This document shows positions 8,383 to 17,244 of a DNA stretch of 64,000 bases, piece by piece (position 1 is the first letter of the stretch; the number at the start of each line of letters is the position of its first letter). A model generated the notes under the pieces. It had not been told where the DNA came from and made no database searches. It saw only the letters and a program-made list of their open reading frames with translations. The translations under genes were made by a program, and so were the position numbers. Origin of the DNA: Bacillus sp. FJAT-28004 (GTDB taxonomy: Bacteria > Bacillota > Bacilli > Paenibacillales > Paenibacillaceae); NCBI RefSeq assembly GCF_001280845.1, contig NZ_LGHP01000001.1:236123-300122 (forward strand). The letters run 5' to 3'.

Positions 8383-9441
8383 ATGAAAAATTTCCCTTTA
8401 TATAAACAAATTCAAGTCGAAATTTTAGGGCAAATCAAGACTGGGAAATTACGTCCCGGAGATCGCGTCCCTTCCGAGAAGGAACTTGCGGACAAATATA
8501 GAGTCAGCCAAATTACGAGTAAAAATGCATTGATTGGTTTAGCTGATGAAGGCGTGCTCGTTCGAGTACAAGGCAAAGGAACGTTTGTAAGGCAGGATGG
8601 CGAAGCGGCAGAGGAATTAGATGTTTCAAGCAATGTGCGGGATGTCATCGGACTAATTCTACCGTGCATGAAGACGAAGGTAGATCAGAAAATTCTTGAT
8701 TCAATTGAAAAGTATGTAACAGCCAGCGGCTACAACCTTCAGGTCCGGATTACAAGAGAGTCGCAAATTGAAGAAAGCGCAGCTATTGAATCAATGGTCG
8801 CTGCAAATGTACGCGGATTAATTGTATTTCCAACGGAGGAGGAGCGCTATAACGATAGCATTTTACGCTTGTCGCTTGATAAATTCCCGCATGTGCTGAT
8901 CGATCGTTTTTTGAAAGAGATTCGCACGTATAGCGTCAGCTCGGATAATGTGAATGGAACGGAACAGGCCATTACCCATTTGCTCGACAGCGGCCATGAG
9001 CATATTGCTCTTATCACACCTGAAATTACGAATACAGCGACCGAAGAGAGAGTCGTTGGGTTTGAAAAAGCGTATTTAGCCAAAAAACTTCCGATCAACA
9101 AGGATTTATGGTGCATCCTCAAAATTGAGGATATATCTAGCGGCAAAGCGCAGCACATTATTGAATCCTTTATGAGTGAACGGCCTGAGGTTTCAGCCGC
9201 ATTTGTTGTCAATGTTGAGCTGACCAATTATACATATTATGCAGCGAAGAGGTTGAAGAAATTAGTGCCTGACGATATTGAGCTCGTTTGCTTTGACCGA
9301 CCGGATTTCCAAGATGTATCGTATTTGCAGCAAAATGAAGATGAGATTTGCAAGGTTACCGTTGAGCTTCTTCATGCGCAATTACAAGGGGAGTACGAGC
9401 CGCAGCGTATCGTCGTACCCGTAAAGTTTTGCAAAACGTAA
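8383..9441 (+). CDS. GntR/LacI-type sugar-responsive regulator (AraR-like architecture)
   Basis: A 352-residue regulator. Residues 1-70 are a GntR winged helix (PLYKQIQVEILGQI, RVPSEKELADKY, GKGTFVRQ). Residues about 85-350 are a LacI-type periplasmic-binding-like sensor (DVIGLILP, FPHVLIDR, SDNVNGTEQAITHLLDSGH). This domain pairing is that of AraR. AAGGAG precedes the ATG. It lies between the two near-identical binding-protein genes, and a TTAGTAT heptamer (8342-8348) lies 35 bases before its start. That fits autoregulation plus control of both binding-protein promoters. The effector is probably a pentose or another sugar, which is inference. Confidence 0.88.
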   Translation: MKNFPLYKQIQVEILGQIKTGKLRPGDRVPSEKELADKYRVSQITSKNALIGLADEGVLVRVQGKGTFVRQDGEAAEELDVSSNVRDVIGLILPCMKTKVDQKILDSIEKYVTASGYNLQVRITRESQIEESAAIESMVAANVRGLIVFPTEEERYNDSILRLSLDKFPHVLIDRFLKEIRTYSVSSDNVNGTEQAITHLLDSGHEHIALITPEITNTATEERVVGFEKAYLAKKLPINKDLWCILKIEDISSGKAQHIIESFMSERPEVSAAFVVNVELTNYTYYAAKRLKKLVPDDIELVCFDRPDFQDVSYLQQNEDEICKVTVELLHAQLQGEYEPQRIVVPVKFCKT

Positions 9442-9455
9442 TCAATAGAACATAC

Positions 9456-9495
9456 AAATACCGTGTGCTGATTTTTAGTGCAGGGTATTTTTTTA
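9456..9495 (+). terminator. Terminator after the GntR/LacI regulator
   Basis: AAATACC and GGTATTT close an interrupted stem followed by a seven-base T run. Confidence 0.75.
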
Positions 9496-9548
9496 TATTA
9501 TATTCAGTATATAAACATATAACAATATAATTTATAATGAATTCATTG

Positions 9549-9564
9549 GATTAAGCGCTTACAG
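9549..9564. promoter_or_regulatory. Palindromic cre-like site before solute-binding gene 2
   Basis: GATTAAGCGCTTACAG contains the perfect palindrome TAAGCGCTTA and matches 12 of 16 cre consensus positions. It sits at the same place relative to the start codon as the better cre-like site before copy 1. It follows a conserved AT-rich stretch containing ATAACAATATAA. Confidence 0.45.
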
Positions 9565-9606
9565 AGTGCTGGAAGTATTCACACAACATAGGGGGCGTCA
9601 AACGCA

Positions 9607-10983
9607 ATGAAGAGCAAATTATCCGTAAAGTTTGGACTCGTACTGCTATTATGCTTTGGAATATTGTTATCGGCTTGTTCATCAGGCGGAAATGGAAACG
9701 GTTCTACTCCAAAAGGGAATACGGGTAACAAAGGTGATGCAGCAGTAAACACACCGCAAGAGGAAGTGAAGATTTCGTTTATGGGTCATGGCAGCCCGCA
9801 GGAGAAAGATATATTCGCGAAGCTGATCAAATCGTATGAAACGAAATACCCGAACGTAAAGGTTGAGTATACAAGCGTGCCGCCAGCAGAATACAACCAG
9901 AAACTGTCTACGCTGGTCGCATCGGGAAAAACACCGGACGTATTTTACGTATCGGGACCGCAGTTTTACAAGTTTGCCGAAGCAGGCACAATTCAAAATT
10001 TGCAGCCGTTTCTAGAAACGACAGAACTGTTCCAAGCAGCTAATGTATGGAAGCAAGCGCTCGATCGTTACCGTTTTGACGGCAAGGAGCTAGGCCAAGG
10101 GGATTTGTATGGATTGCCGAAGGACGTAGGTCCATGGGCAATGGCCTACAACAAAACGATGTTTGAGGAAGCAGGCGTCGAATTGCCGCCTGCAGAGGTT
10201 GGCAAATGGACGTGGGACAATTGGCTCGAAGCAGCGAAGAAGCTGACGAAAGATGAGAATGGCGATGGCAAAGTCGACATCTACGGCGGAGCCAACTTCA
10301 CGCTGGAAGGCGCGGTATGGGCAAGCGGTGGAGAGTTCATCGACTACAAAACAGGAAAGGTTACGATCGATACACCTGCATTCACTAAAGCGATGCAATG
10401 GGTAGCCGATCTGCGCCTGAAGCATAATGTAACGCCATCGCCAGAGGATGAGAAAGCAATGAATGCGTACTCTCGTTTTGTAGCCGGTAAAGTAGGCATG
10501 TTCCCGATGGGTCCGTGGGATCAACCGGGCTTCTGGGACTTGCCGTTTGAATGGGACATCGCCGCATGGCCGGTGAATCCTGAGACAGGCAAAGCAGGAA
10601 CATGGGTTGGATCGATGGGTTACTCGGTATCAAGCAAATCGAAGCATGCACAGGAAGCGTTTAACTTAGCAGCATTTCTTGCGCTAGACAAAGAAGGACA
10701 GAAGCAAAACTACGAGCTGGGGCAAGCGGTGCCTAACTTAATTGATATGGCAAAAGGCGAATTTGTAGCTTATGACAAGGCGCCTGCGAACCGTCAAGTT
10801 TTCCTTGATATTATCGAAGATTACGGTCATCCGCCGGTTGACTTCGGTTCAAAAGATACGAAATGGATCGATACGATGTGGCAAGAGGCCGGCAAAGTGT
10901 GGGATGGCAAGATGACTGCGGAGGGCTGGGCGAAGGAATTGCAGCCGAAGCTTCAAGAGCTCTATGACAAGGGCAATAAGTAA
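9607..10983 (+). CDS. Sugar ABC transporter solute-binding lipoprotein, copy 2
   Basis: A 458-residue lipoprotein with the same lipobox (LLSAC) and fold as the protein at 6859. The last 200 residues differ by one substitution only. Changes in the mature domain include Val/Thr in KSYE(V/T)KYPN, Asp/Ala in QA(D/A)NVW, Asp/Glu in SGG(D/E)F and Glu/Ala in DTP(E/A)F. GGGGGCG precedes the ATG by 8 bases. This copy is followed directly by two permease genes, so it is the binding protein of the operon proper. Having a second highly conserved copy suggests dosage demand or recent duplication with gene conversion. Confidence 0.93.
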   Translation: MKSKLSVKFGLVLLLCFGILLSACSSGGNGNGSTPKGNTGNKGDAAVNTPQEEVKISFMGHGSPQEKDIFAKLIKSYETKYPNVKVEYTSVPPAEYNQKLSTLVASGKTPDVFYVSGPQFYKFAEAGTIQNLQPFLETTELFQAANVWKQALDRYRFDGKELGQGDLYGLPKDVGPWAMAYNKTMFEEAGVELPPAEVGKWTWDNWLEAAKKLTKDENGDGKVDIYGGANFTLEGAVWASGGEFIDYKTGKVTIDTPAFTKAMQWVADLRLKHNVTPSPEDEKAMNAYSRFVAGKVGMFPMGPWDQPGFWDLPFEWDIAAWPVNPETGKAGTWVGSMGYSVSSKSKHAQEAFNLAAFLALDKEGQKQNYELGQAVPNLIDMAKGEFVAYDKAPANRQVFLDIIEDYGHPPVDFGSKDTKWIDTMWQEAGKVWDGKMTAEGWAKELQPKLQELYDKGNK

Positions 10984-11041
10984 GTTAATTGTTTTAAATA
11001 CAAACATAAATAACGAATAGCTAGTGCGAGGATGTGTACGC

Positions 11042-11935
11042 ATGAGGAAAAGTAAACCTAGTTATATCCGCAAAGAATATGCATGGGCCTACCTGTTTGT
11101 GGCGGCCCCTGTGCTTGGTTTTCTCATTTTTGGAGTCGCACCGCTTATCTACTCAGCATGGTTAAGCTTCACGTCTTGGGATTTGGTTACGCCGCCTGAG
11201 TTTGTAGGTTTCGCCAACTATGTAGAAGTATTTCACGATGAGAAGGTATACAAATCGCTTTATAACACCGTATTTATGATGTTAGGCATTCCAATTGGAA
11301 TGATTGTGGCGCTCTTGCTTGCCATTATGATGAATCGGCCGCTCAAGGGCATCTCGTTTTTACGGACAATCTATTACTTGCCAGTTATTTCACCCATTAT
11401 TGCGGTGTCGCTATTATGGCAATGGATTTTGAATCAAGATTTTGGTTTGCTTAACCAAACGATGTGGAATTGGTTTGGCATACAAGGGCCTAACTGGTTA
11501 GGCGACGCAAGCTGGATTAAACCTTCGATGATTTTGATGGGAGTATGGGGCGGCGTTGGCGGTACGATGGTTCTTTATTTAGCGGGACTTCAATCGATTT
11601 CCTCCTCCTATTACGAAGCTGCTGAGGTAGATGGCGCGAATGCATTCCAGAAACTGTGGTTAATTACGATTCCACTGCTGACGAACATTCATTTTTTCGT
11701 CATTGTTATGGGTGTTATCGGCGCATTCCAGTCATTTAGCCAAATCTATGTATTGGCAGGCGATGGTGGGCCGGAGTATAGTGCGGCAACGGTAGTGTTT
11801 TATATTTTCGAAAATGCGTTCAAGTACTTTAATATGGGCTACGCCAGCTCAGTTGCGTGGGTTCTTGGCCTTATTATTTTCATCGTTACACTCATTCAGT
11901 TCCGCTTGTCCAAAAAATGGGTGTACAACGATTAA
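11042..11935 (+). CDS. Sugar ABC transporter permease, MalF/UgpA type
   Basis: A 297-residue membrane protein with about six helices and the EAA loop (YYEAAEVDGANAFQKLWLITIPLL). It forms the channel together with the next permease. I chose ATG at 11042 because GCGAGG (11026-11031) sits 10 bases before it; a GTG 18 bases upstream lies within that ribosome site. It follows the binding-protein gene by 58 bases and precedes the second permease by 40 bases, the standard order. No ATPase gene is present, so a shared MsmX-type ATPase is presumed. Confidence 0.94.
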   Translation: MRKSKPSYIRKEYAWAYLFVAAPVLGFLIFGVAPLIYSAWLSFTSWDLVTPPEFVGFANYVEVFHDEKVYKSLYNTVFMMLGIPIGMIVALLLAIMMNRPLKGISFLRTIYYLPVISPIIAVSLLWQWILNQDFGLLNQTMWNWFGIQGPNWLGDASWIKPSMILMGVWGGVGGTMVLYLAGLQSISSSYYEAAEVDGANAFQKLWLITIPLLTNIHFFVIVMGVIGAFQSFSQIYVLAGDGGPEYSAATVVFYIFENAFKYFNMGYASSVAWVLGLIIFIVTLIQFRLSKKWVYND

Positions 11936-11975
11936 TATTTTACCGTCACAGTTTGCGAGGGGAGTTTGATTTCAG

Positions 11976-12812
11976 ATGCAACAGAAACGAATAACAAACC
12001 TTTGGGTGGCATTAATCCTTGGTATCGGCTCTATTATTATGCTGGCGCCGTTCGTATGGACGATATCCACTTCATTAAAAGATCAACGTAACGTTTTCGA
12101 GATTCCGCCTAAGTGGATTCCTGACCCTGCTACATTCAAAAACTATGTCACAGCGTGGAATGATTCTCCTTTGCTCAGCGGATTTATGAATAGCATGATT
12201 ATCGTCGTATTCGTTCTTGTCATTGGATTATTCGTATCGACCATGGCGGCATATGCATTCGCAAAGATCGAATTTCCGTTTAAAGATGCAATCTTCCTAT
12301 CTTTGCTTGGCACAATGATGATTCCTTTTTCCGTCGTCATGATTCCTCAGTTCATTGGCTTCTCGTCGATTAACTGGACGGACACGCTGTTGCCGCTCAT
12401 CGTTCCCGGACTGTTTGGCAACATTGTCGTCATTTTCTTCCTGCGTCAATACTTGGCGGGCGGATTGCCGAATGAGCTGGTGGAAGCAGCGAAGCTGGAC
12501 GGCAGCGGTTTCTTCCGTACCTTCTGGACTATTGCTTTGCCGGTTGCAAAACCCGCGATTGCTGCACAAGCAGCGCTAAGCTTCATGGGGATTTGGAATG
12601 ACTTTATGGGGCCGCTTATTTATTTAAGCTCCCCACAAAAGCAAACCATTCAAGTACTCATCGCTTCTATGCAATCACAATACATGGGATCGTCTAACTA
12701 TCCGGTTATTTTGGCAGCATCGATCATTTCAATGGTTCCGGTCATTCTTGTATTCTTTTTCTGCCAACGCTATTTTATCGAATCCATGGCGATTAGCGGC
12801 TTAAAGGGTTAG
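11976..12812 (+). CDS. Sugar ABC transporter permease, MalG/AraQ type
   Basis: A 278-residue partner permease with six predicted helices, the EAA loop (LVEAAKLDGSGFFRTFWTIALPVAKPA) and the usual C-terminal QRYFIESMAISGLKG ending. GCGAGGGGAG lies 12 bases before the ATG. Only three bases separate its stop codon from the next start, so the downstream glycosidase is probably translationally linked. Confidence 0.94.
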   Translation: MQQKRITNLWVALILGIGSIIMLAPFVWTISTSLKDQRNVFEIPPKWIPDPATFKNYVTAWNDSPLLSGFMNSMIIVVFVLVIGLFVSTMAAYAFAKIEFPFKDAIFLSLLGTMMIPFSVVMIPQFIGFSSINWTDTLLPLIVPGLFGNIVVIFFLRQYLAGGLPNELVEAAKLDGSGFFRTFWTIALPVAKPAIAAQAALSFMGIWNDFMGPLIYLSSPQKQTIQVLIASMQSQYMGSSNYPVILAASIISMVPVILVFFFCQRYFIESMAISGLKG

Positions 12813-12815
12813 GGC

Positions 12816-15290
12816 ATGAGTTATTTTACAGTCAGAAATATGAAGGCGACGAAGCTGGTCGCCTTCCTCGTTGTATTCATTGTGGTCATGCTAAGTGGTT
12901 GTAAATCTGTTTCGGAAGAAAAAGAGATCGTCTTGTTGAAGGAGGATGCAAAATTGTATACGAACTCGTTGAAGCTGGATCAGGAGTGGGAGGATTATGG
13001 GATTGGCGATCCTTTCATCATGCGTTACAACGGTAAGTTTTATTTGTATTGCAGTACAAAGGATTGGCGTCCTGGCATTAAAGCTTGGAGCTCCGAGAAC
13101 TTAGTGGAATGGAAGTATGAAGGGCTAGTCACTGAGGACCCCATAACGACTGGAGCATACGCACCCGAAGTATTTTACTGGAATGGCAGCTTCTATTTAT
13201 ATACATCTCCGGCAGGCCAAGGACATTATGTACTGCAAAGTGACAGCCCAACTGGGCCGTTCGTAGTCAAAACAGAAAATCTAGGTAATTCCATTGACGG
13301 CTCTGTTTTTATTGATGATGACGGGAAATGGTATTTTACGAATGCAGGTACGCAAGGCATCGTTGCGCATGAAATGCCAGATCCATTTACGATTGATGTT
13401 GGCGTAACGACAAACGCATTTCTTGGACATTGGACGGAAGGTTCCATGATATGGAAGAGAAATAACCTGTACTATATGACGTATACAGGCAATCACGTAT
13501 TTAGCAACGGTTATCGGGTGAACTACGCGGTTTCAAAGGATGGACCTTTCGGTGATTATACCATCCCTGCAAACAATCCAATTATCATCAATGTGAAGGA
13601 TGAATTTAAAGGACTTGGCCATAGTGCGACCGTGCTTGGTCCGGATATGGACTCCTACTATGTGACTTATCATAATCTGGTTGGACATTCCTCAGAAGGC
13701 CCGCCTGTACGAGAATTGAACATTGATAGACTTGCCTATAACGGGGAAAAGCTGGTTGTATTTGGTCCGTCTCACTATCATAAGCAGCCTGCACCAGCAA
13801 TGCCTTCATTATATAGTTGGCTCGCAGACGGTATTTTGTCCGAACAATGGGATGAGACATCATCAGCCCTAGAAGATAAGGTGCTGAGTAAGCTTTCTAC
13901 CGAAGACGCCTTTATTGCGGAATATAATTTCCGTTTGAATCTTACAGACAATGCAGCGGAAAGCGGTATGATTGCAGCCGTATTCTCGTATGCTGATGAT
14001 GCTAATTATGCAGCAATTAAGCTTTTGCCAGCCAAACATGAGGTTCAATATGTAACTGTGAAAAATGGTACAGAGAAACAGGTCGCACAAGCGCTGCTTC
14101 CGAACGAATTTGATTACTCGATGCTGCATACCATTCGTGTTGAGCAGCGTGATGACAGCGTCCTCGTTTTCTTCGACGGAATGAAGAAGATAGAGGAGCG
14201 CACAACTGAACCGAGCAAAGGGAAAGTTGGTTATATCGCCATTCAGTCAAAACCAATCTATGAATATACAGCATTTACGAATGAGGCAGGCGGCAGCAGT
14301 GATTTTGAAGCATACAAGCCTGTGCCTGGGGCTGTTGAAGCTGTTCATTATTTGAAGGAAGCGGAGCGCGGCTTCCATATGGAGCAGAAGCTATCTGAGA
14401 TAAGCGACTTCAGGAAAGCAGACGGAGTACCGATTCGCAAGCTGGACGACGGCAGTTACTCTGTGCGCCTGCTGCAAGGCGGTGACTGGATGAAATACAA
14501 GCTGAACGTGAAGGAAAGTGCGAAATATGGAATCGGACTCACGCTTCAGAAGCCGGAAAAGGATATTGTCCTGGAATGGTCGGTTGACGGCGGAGAAGCA
14601 GTGAAGACGAAAATCAAAGCCGATGACCCAGCCTTTAAGGAGGGGGCAGCAAACCTTCGAGTCGGAACAATAGATATTGAGGCAGGTTTTCATGAGCTTA
14701 AGATAGAGCTAAAAACCGGATCTACTGAGATACAGGCATTCGAGCTATTTGCTACTGAGATGCTGGATAAGGAGCAGCCATTCGATCAATTATCAGTTCA
14801 ATCGGGCTTTGGGTTGTTTGGACAATCGAAGGATGGTTATACCGGCAGCGGCACAGAGGATGACATGTTGTTCGCAGGCAGCGACAATTGGGACAACTAT
14901 GAGTTGGCGTTTGATGTGCAGTTGAATGCAGAGATGGATATCGGGGGCGTATTTGTTCGAGGTTCCAATGAATCATACCATCCGCATCAGGTTAGGGATG
15001 CAGCGATGGGCTATTACATCGGTATTTCTTCTTCGCAGCTGACCTTGAATCGTATGAACTATGATTCCAATTTATTAGCTAGTGAAACCGCAGAACTGGA
15101 ACCGGGAAAAACGTACTCGCTCAGAGTTATCGTAAAAGGCGGGAACATTCAAGTATTCCTGGGGGATGGCTCAAATCCAGTCATTAACTATACGGATTCA
15201 AATCCATTTTTGCATGGCAAGGTAGGGATTCGTTCAGAAAGATCCACGATTTCGTTCAACAATATAATGATAAATCCGCTAAAAAAATAA
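12816..15290 (+). CDS. Cell-surface GH43 lipoprotein with several C-terminal beta-sandwich domains
   Basis: An 824-residue enzyme anchored outside the cell. The lipoprotein signal reads MKATKLVAF...VMLSGC, so translation may begin at ATG 12840 instead of 12816. The GH43 propeller spans about residues 55-340, with acidic residues in GDPFIMRYNG, NSIDGSVF and HWTEGSMI. Behind it come a laminin-G/DUF1080-like sandwich (about 360-490), a CBM6-like domain (about 510-660) and a second DUF1080-like sandwich (about 675-822). The gene is tightly coupled to the importer genes, which suggests it releases arabinose-type oligomers right beside the transporter. Propeller assignment is firm; the C-terminal domain names are pattern-based. 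Confidence 0.88.
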   Translation: MSYFTVRNMKATKLVAFLVVFIVVMLSGCKSVSEEKEIVLLKEDAKLYTNSLKLDQEWEDYGIGDPFIMRYNGKFYLYCSTKDWRPGIKAWSSENLVEWKYEGLVTEDPITTGAYAPEVFYWNGSFYLYTSPAGQGHYVLQSDSPTGPFVVKTENLGNSIDGSVFIDDDGKWYFTNAGTQGIVAHEMPDPFTIDVGVTTNAFLGHWTEGSMIWKRNNLYYMTYTGNHVFSNGYRVNYAVSKDGPFGDYTIPANNPIIINVKDEFKGLGHSATVLGPDMDSYYVTYHNLVGHSSEGPPVRELNIDRLAYNGEKLVVFGPSHYHKQPAPAMPSLYSWLADGILSEQWDETSSALEDKVLSKLSTEDAFIAEYNFRLNLTDNAAESGMIAAVFSYADDANYAAIKLLPAKHEVQYVTVKNGTEKQVAQALLPNEFDYSMLHTIRVEQRDDSVLVFFDGMKKIEERTTEPSKGKVGYIAIQSKPIYEYTAFTNEAGGSSDFEAYKPVPGAVEAVHYLKEAERGFHMEQKLSEISDFRKADGVPIRKLDDGSYSVRLLQGGDWMKYKLNVKESAKYGIGLTLQKPEKDIVLEWSVDGGEAVKTKIKADDPAFKEGAANLRVGTIDIEAGFHELKIELKTGSTEIQAFELFATEMLDKEQPFDQLSVQSGFGLFGQSKDGYTGSGTEDDMLFAGSDNWDNYELAFDVQLNAEMDIGGVFVRGSNESYHPHQVRDAAMGYYIGISSSQLTLNRMNYDSNLLASETAELEPGKTYSLRVIVKGGNIQVFLGDGSNPVINYTDSNPFLHGKVGIRSERSTISFNNIMINPLKK

Positions 15291-15325
15291 AATAAAAGCA
15301 TAAGCAATAGGACTGGAGTGGGAAC

Positions 15326-17092
15326 ATGATGGATGCAATACGAAATGAATATCCAAGACCGCAATTTGAGCGACCATCCTGGCTAAACCTTAATGGAGAA
15401 TGGGAATTCGAGTATGACGATTCGAATGTAGGCAGCGATAATAAATGGTTCGAGAGAAAGCGGTTTGATCGCAAGATTCAAGTGCCATTTTGTTATCAAA
15501 GCGAGTTAAGTGGGATTAATGAAAAATCATTTCATGATATCGTATGGTATCGTAAAAATGTTGAGGTACCGACGGAGTTTGCAGGGAAACGAATCATTCT
15601 CCATTTTGGTGCAGTCGATTACGAAGCAAAGGTATGGGTAAATGGACATTTAGTAGCAAGCCATGAGGGAGGACATACGCCATTTCATGCTGATATTACT
15701 GCTGTTTTGAATCCAATAGGCCCGAATAGTATAGTTGTGCGTGCTCAAGATTACAGTAAAGACGTCACGCTGCCTAGAGGGAAGCAGTATTGGAAGGAGC
15801 AGTCTGAGCAAGTCTTCTACACGCGGACGACAGGTATTTGGCAGACGGTTTGGATCGAAGCAGTTAATCATGCGCATGTGAGCCGAGTTAGGCTAACGCC
15901 GGATATCGATTACAATAAAATTCATATTCGCAGCTTTATAAAGGGAACGGAATTATATAATGGCTTACGCCTCAGCATTAAAATATTGTTTGAGGGTGAA
16001 TTAATAGCTGAGGATATCATTCGTGTTATGGAGCAGGAAGAGGAAGTTTCTATTAAGCTTCATGATTTTAATGATCATGGGCTCGGCCGCTGGTGGTCGC
16101 CGGAGAAGCCGAACTTGTATGACGTTGAATTTATGCTGCTTGATGGAGAACGAGAATTGGATCATGTGAAAAGCTATTTCGGCATGAGAAAGATATCGAT
16201 CGAGGATGGCGTCATATGCTTAAATAATCGGCCTTATTATATGAAGCTAATTTTGGACCAAGGTTATTTTCCTGGTGGCGTACTTACAGCACCTAGCGAT
16301 GAAATGCTCCGTACGGACGTCGAACTGACCAAACAAATGGGGTTTAATGGAGCGAGAAAACATCAAAAAATTGAAGACCCGCGTTATTTGTATTGGTGTG
16401 ATAAGCTTGGACTGCTTGTTTGGGGTGAGATGGCAAATGCATACCAATTCTCGGAGCAATATGTAGCACGTATTATGAATGAATGGCAAGAGGCTGTTCA
16501 TCGCGATTATAATCATCCATGTATTGTCGTGTGGGTTCCGCTTAATGAAAGCTGGGGAACGCCAAATATATTAATAGACAAAAGACAGCAGCATCATGCG
16601 TCTACGCTTTATTATTTGACGAAATCACTTGATGACACAAGGCCTGTCATTTCGAACGATGGCTGGGAGCATGTGAAATCTGATATTTACACGGTTCATG
16701 ATTACGAGAGCCAAGAAGAGATACTGGCAAGTAGATATGCAACGCCAGAAATGTCCGTCAAGTGTGATCCCCAAGGTAGAAAAATAATTGTGCCTGGGTT
16801 CACGTATAATGGCGAGCCGGTACAGCTATCTGAGTTCGGCGGAATTTCATATATTAAGGATAATGGTGAAGGCTGGGGGTATTCTTCCGCTAGAGACGAT
16901 CAGGATTTCTTGAACCGTTTAGTTGCCGTGATGCGTCCAATTATTGCGGCAGGCGGACTGCAAGGTTATTGTTATACGCAGTTGACTGACGTGGAGCAGG
17001 AAAAAAATGGATTACTGACTTTCGAGCGTGAACCGAAGCTTCCTATTGAAAGATATCGTGAGTTAAACAAAGGGATGATTCCGGTACTGTAA
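15326..17092 (+). CDS. GH2 family glycoside hydrolase
   Basis: A 588-residue cytoplasmic enzyme (no signal peptide) of the beta-galactosidase/beta-glucuronidase family. An N-terminal jelly-roll (RPSWLNLNGEWEF, VWYRKNVEVP, VWVNGHLVASHEGGH) leads to an immunoglobulin-like domain and a TIM barrel. E408 in VPLNESWG is the acid/base and E503 in QLSEFGG the nucleophile. It is shorter than classic LacZ and lacks its C-terminal domain. GGAGTGGG precedes the ATG. It follows the GH43 gene by 35 bases as the last gene of the operon. Specificity (galactoside, glucuronide or arabinopyranoside) is open. Confidence 0.9.
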   Translation: MMDAIRNEYPRPQFERPSWLNLNGEWEFEYDDSNVGSDNKWFERKRFDRKIQVPFCYQSELSGINEKSFHDIVWYRKNVEVPTEFAGKRIILHFGAVDYEAKVWVNGHLVASHEGGHTPFHADITAVLNPIGPNSIVVRAQDYSKDVTLPRGKQYWKEQSEQVFYTRTTGIWQTVWIEAVNHAHVSRVRLTPDIDYNKIHIRSFIKGTELYNGLRLSIKILFEGELIAEDIIRVMEQEEEVSIKLHDFNDHGLGRWWSPEKPNLYDVEFMLLDGERELDHVKSYFGMRKISIEDGVICLNNRPYYMKLILDQGYFPGGVLTAPSDEMLRTDVELTKQMGFNGARKHQKIEDPRYLYWCDKLGLLVWGEMANAYQFSEQYVARIMNEWQEAVHRDYNHPCIVVWVPLNESWGTPNILIDKRQQHHASTLYYLTKSLDDTRPVISNDGWEHVKSDIYTVHDYESQEEILASRYATPEMSVKCDPQGRKIIVPGFTYNGEPVQLSEFGGISYIKDNGEGWGYSSARDDQDFLNRLVAVMRPIIAAGGLQGYCYTQLTDVEQEKNGLLTFEREPKLPIERYRELNKGMIPVL

Positions 17093-17107
17093 AGAGACTT
17101 TCCATGG

Positions 17108-17132
17108 GGCGTTTGGCACGATGCCAAACGCC
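17108..17132 (+). terminator. Perfect 11-bp hairpin after the GH2 gene
   Basis: GGCGTTTGGCA and TGCCAAACGCC pair perfectly around CGA. Only a mixed tail follows (no T run), so it may be a stabilising or Rho-assisted 3' end rather than a textbook terminator. Confidence 0.6.
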
Positions 17133-17244
17133 TCAAATTCATGAGCTTTATTTTCAACCAGATCATAGGTCCAAGCATAGCTAATGTACTTACCGAACAT
17201 AATAGTCGAAACAAAGACTATGAACAGGTCAGGAGCATTGCGAT

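Noticed and set aside
7342..10651. Long minus-strand frames inside both binding-protein genes
   Set aside because: They are present in both copies only because the genes are near-identical. They have no ribosome sites and mirror the codon structure of the real genes.
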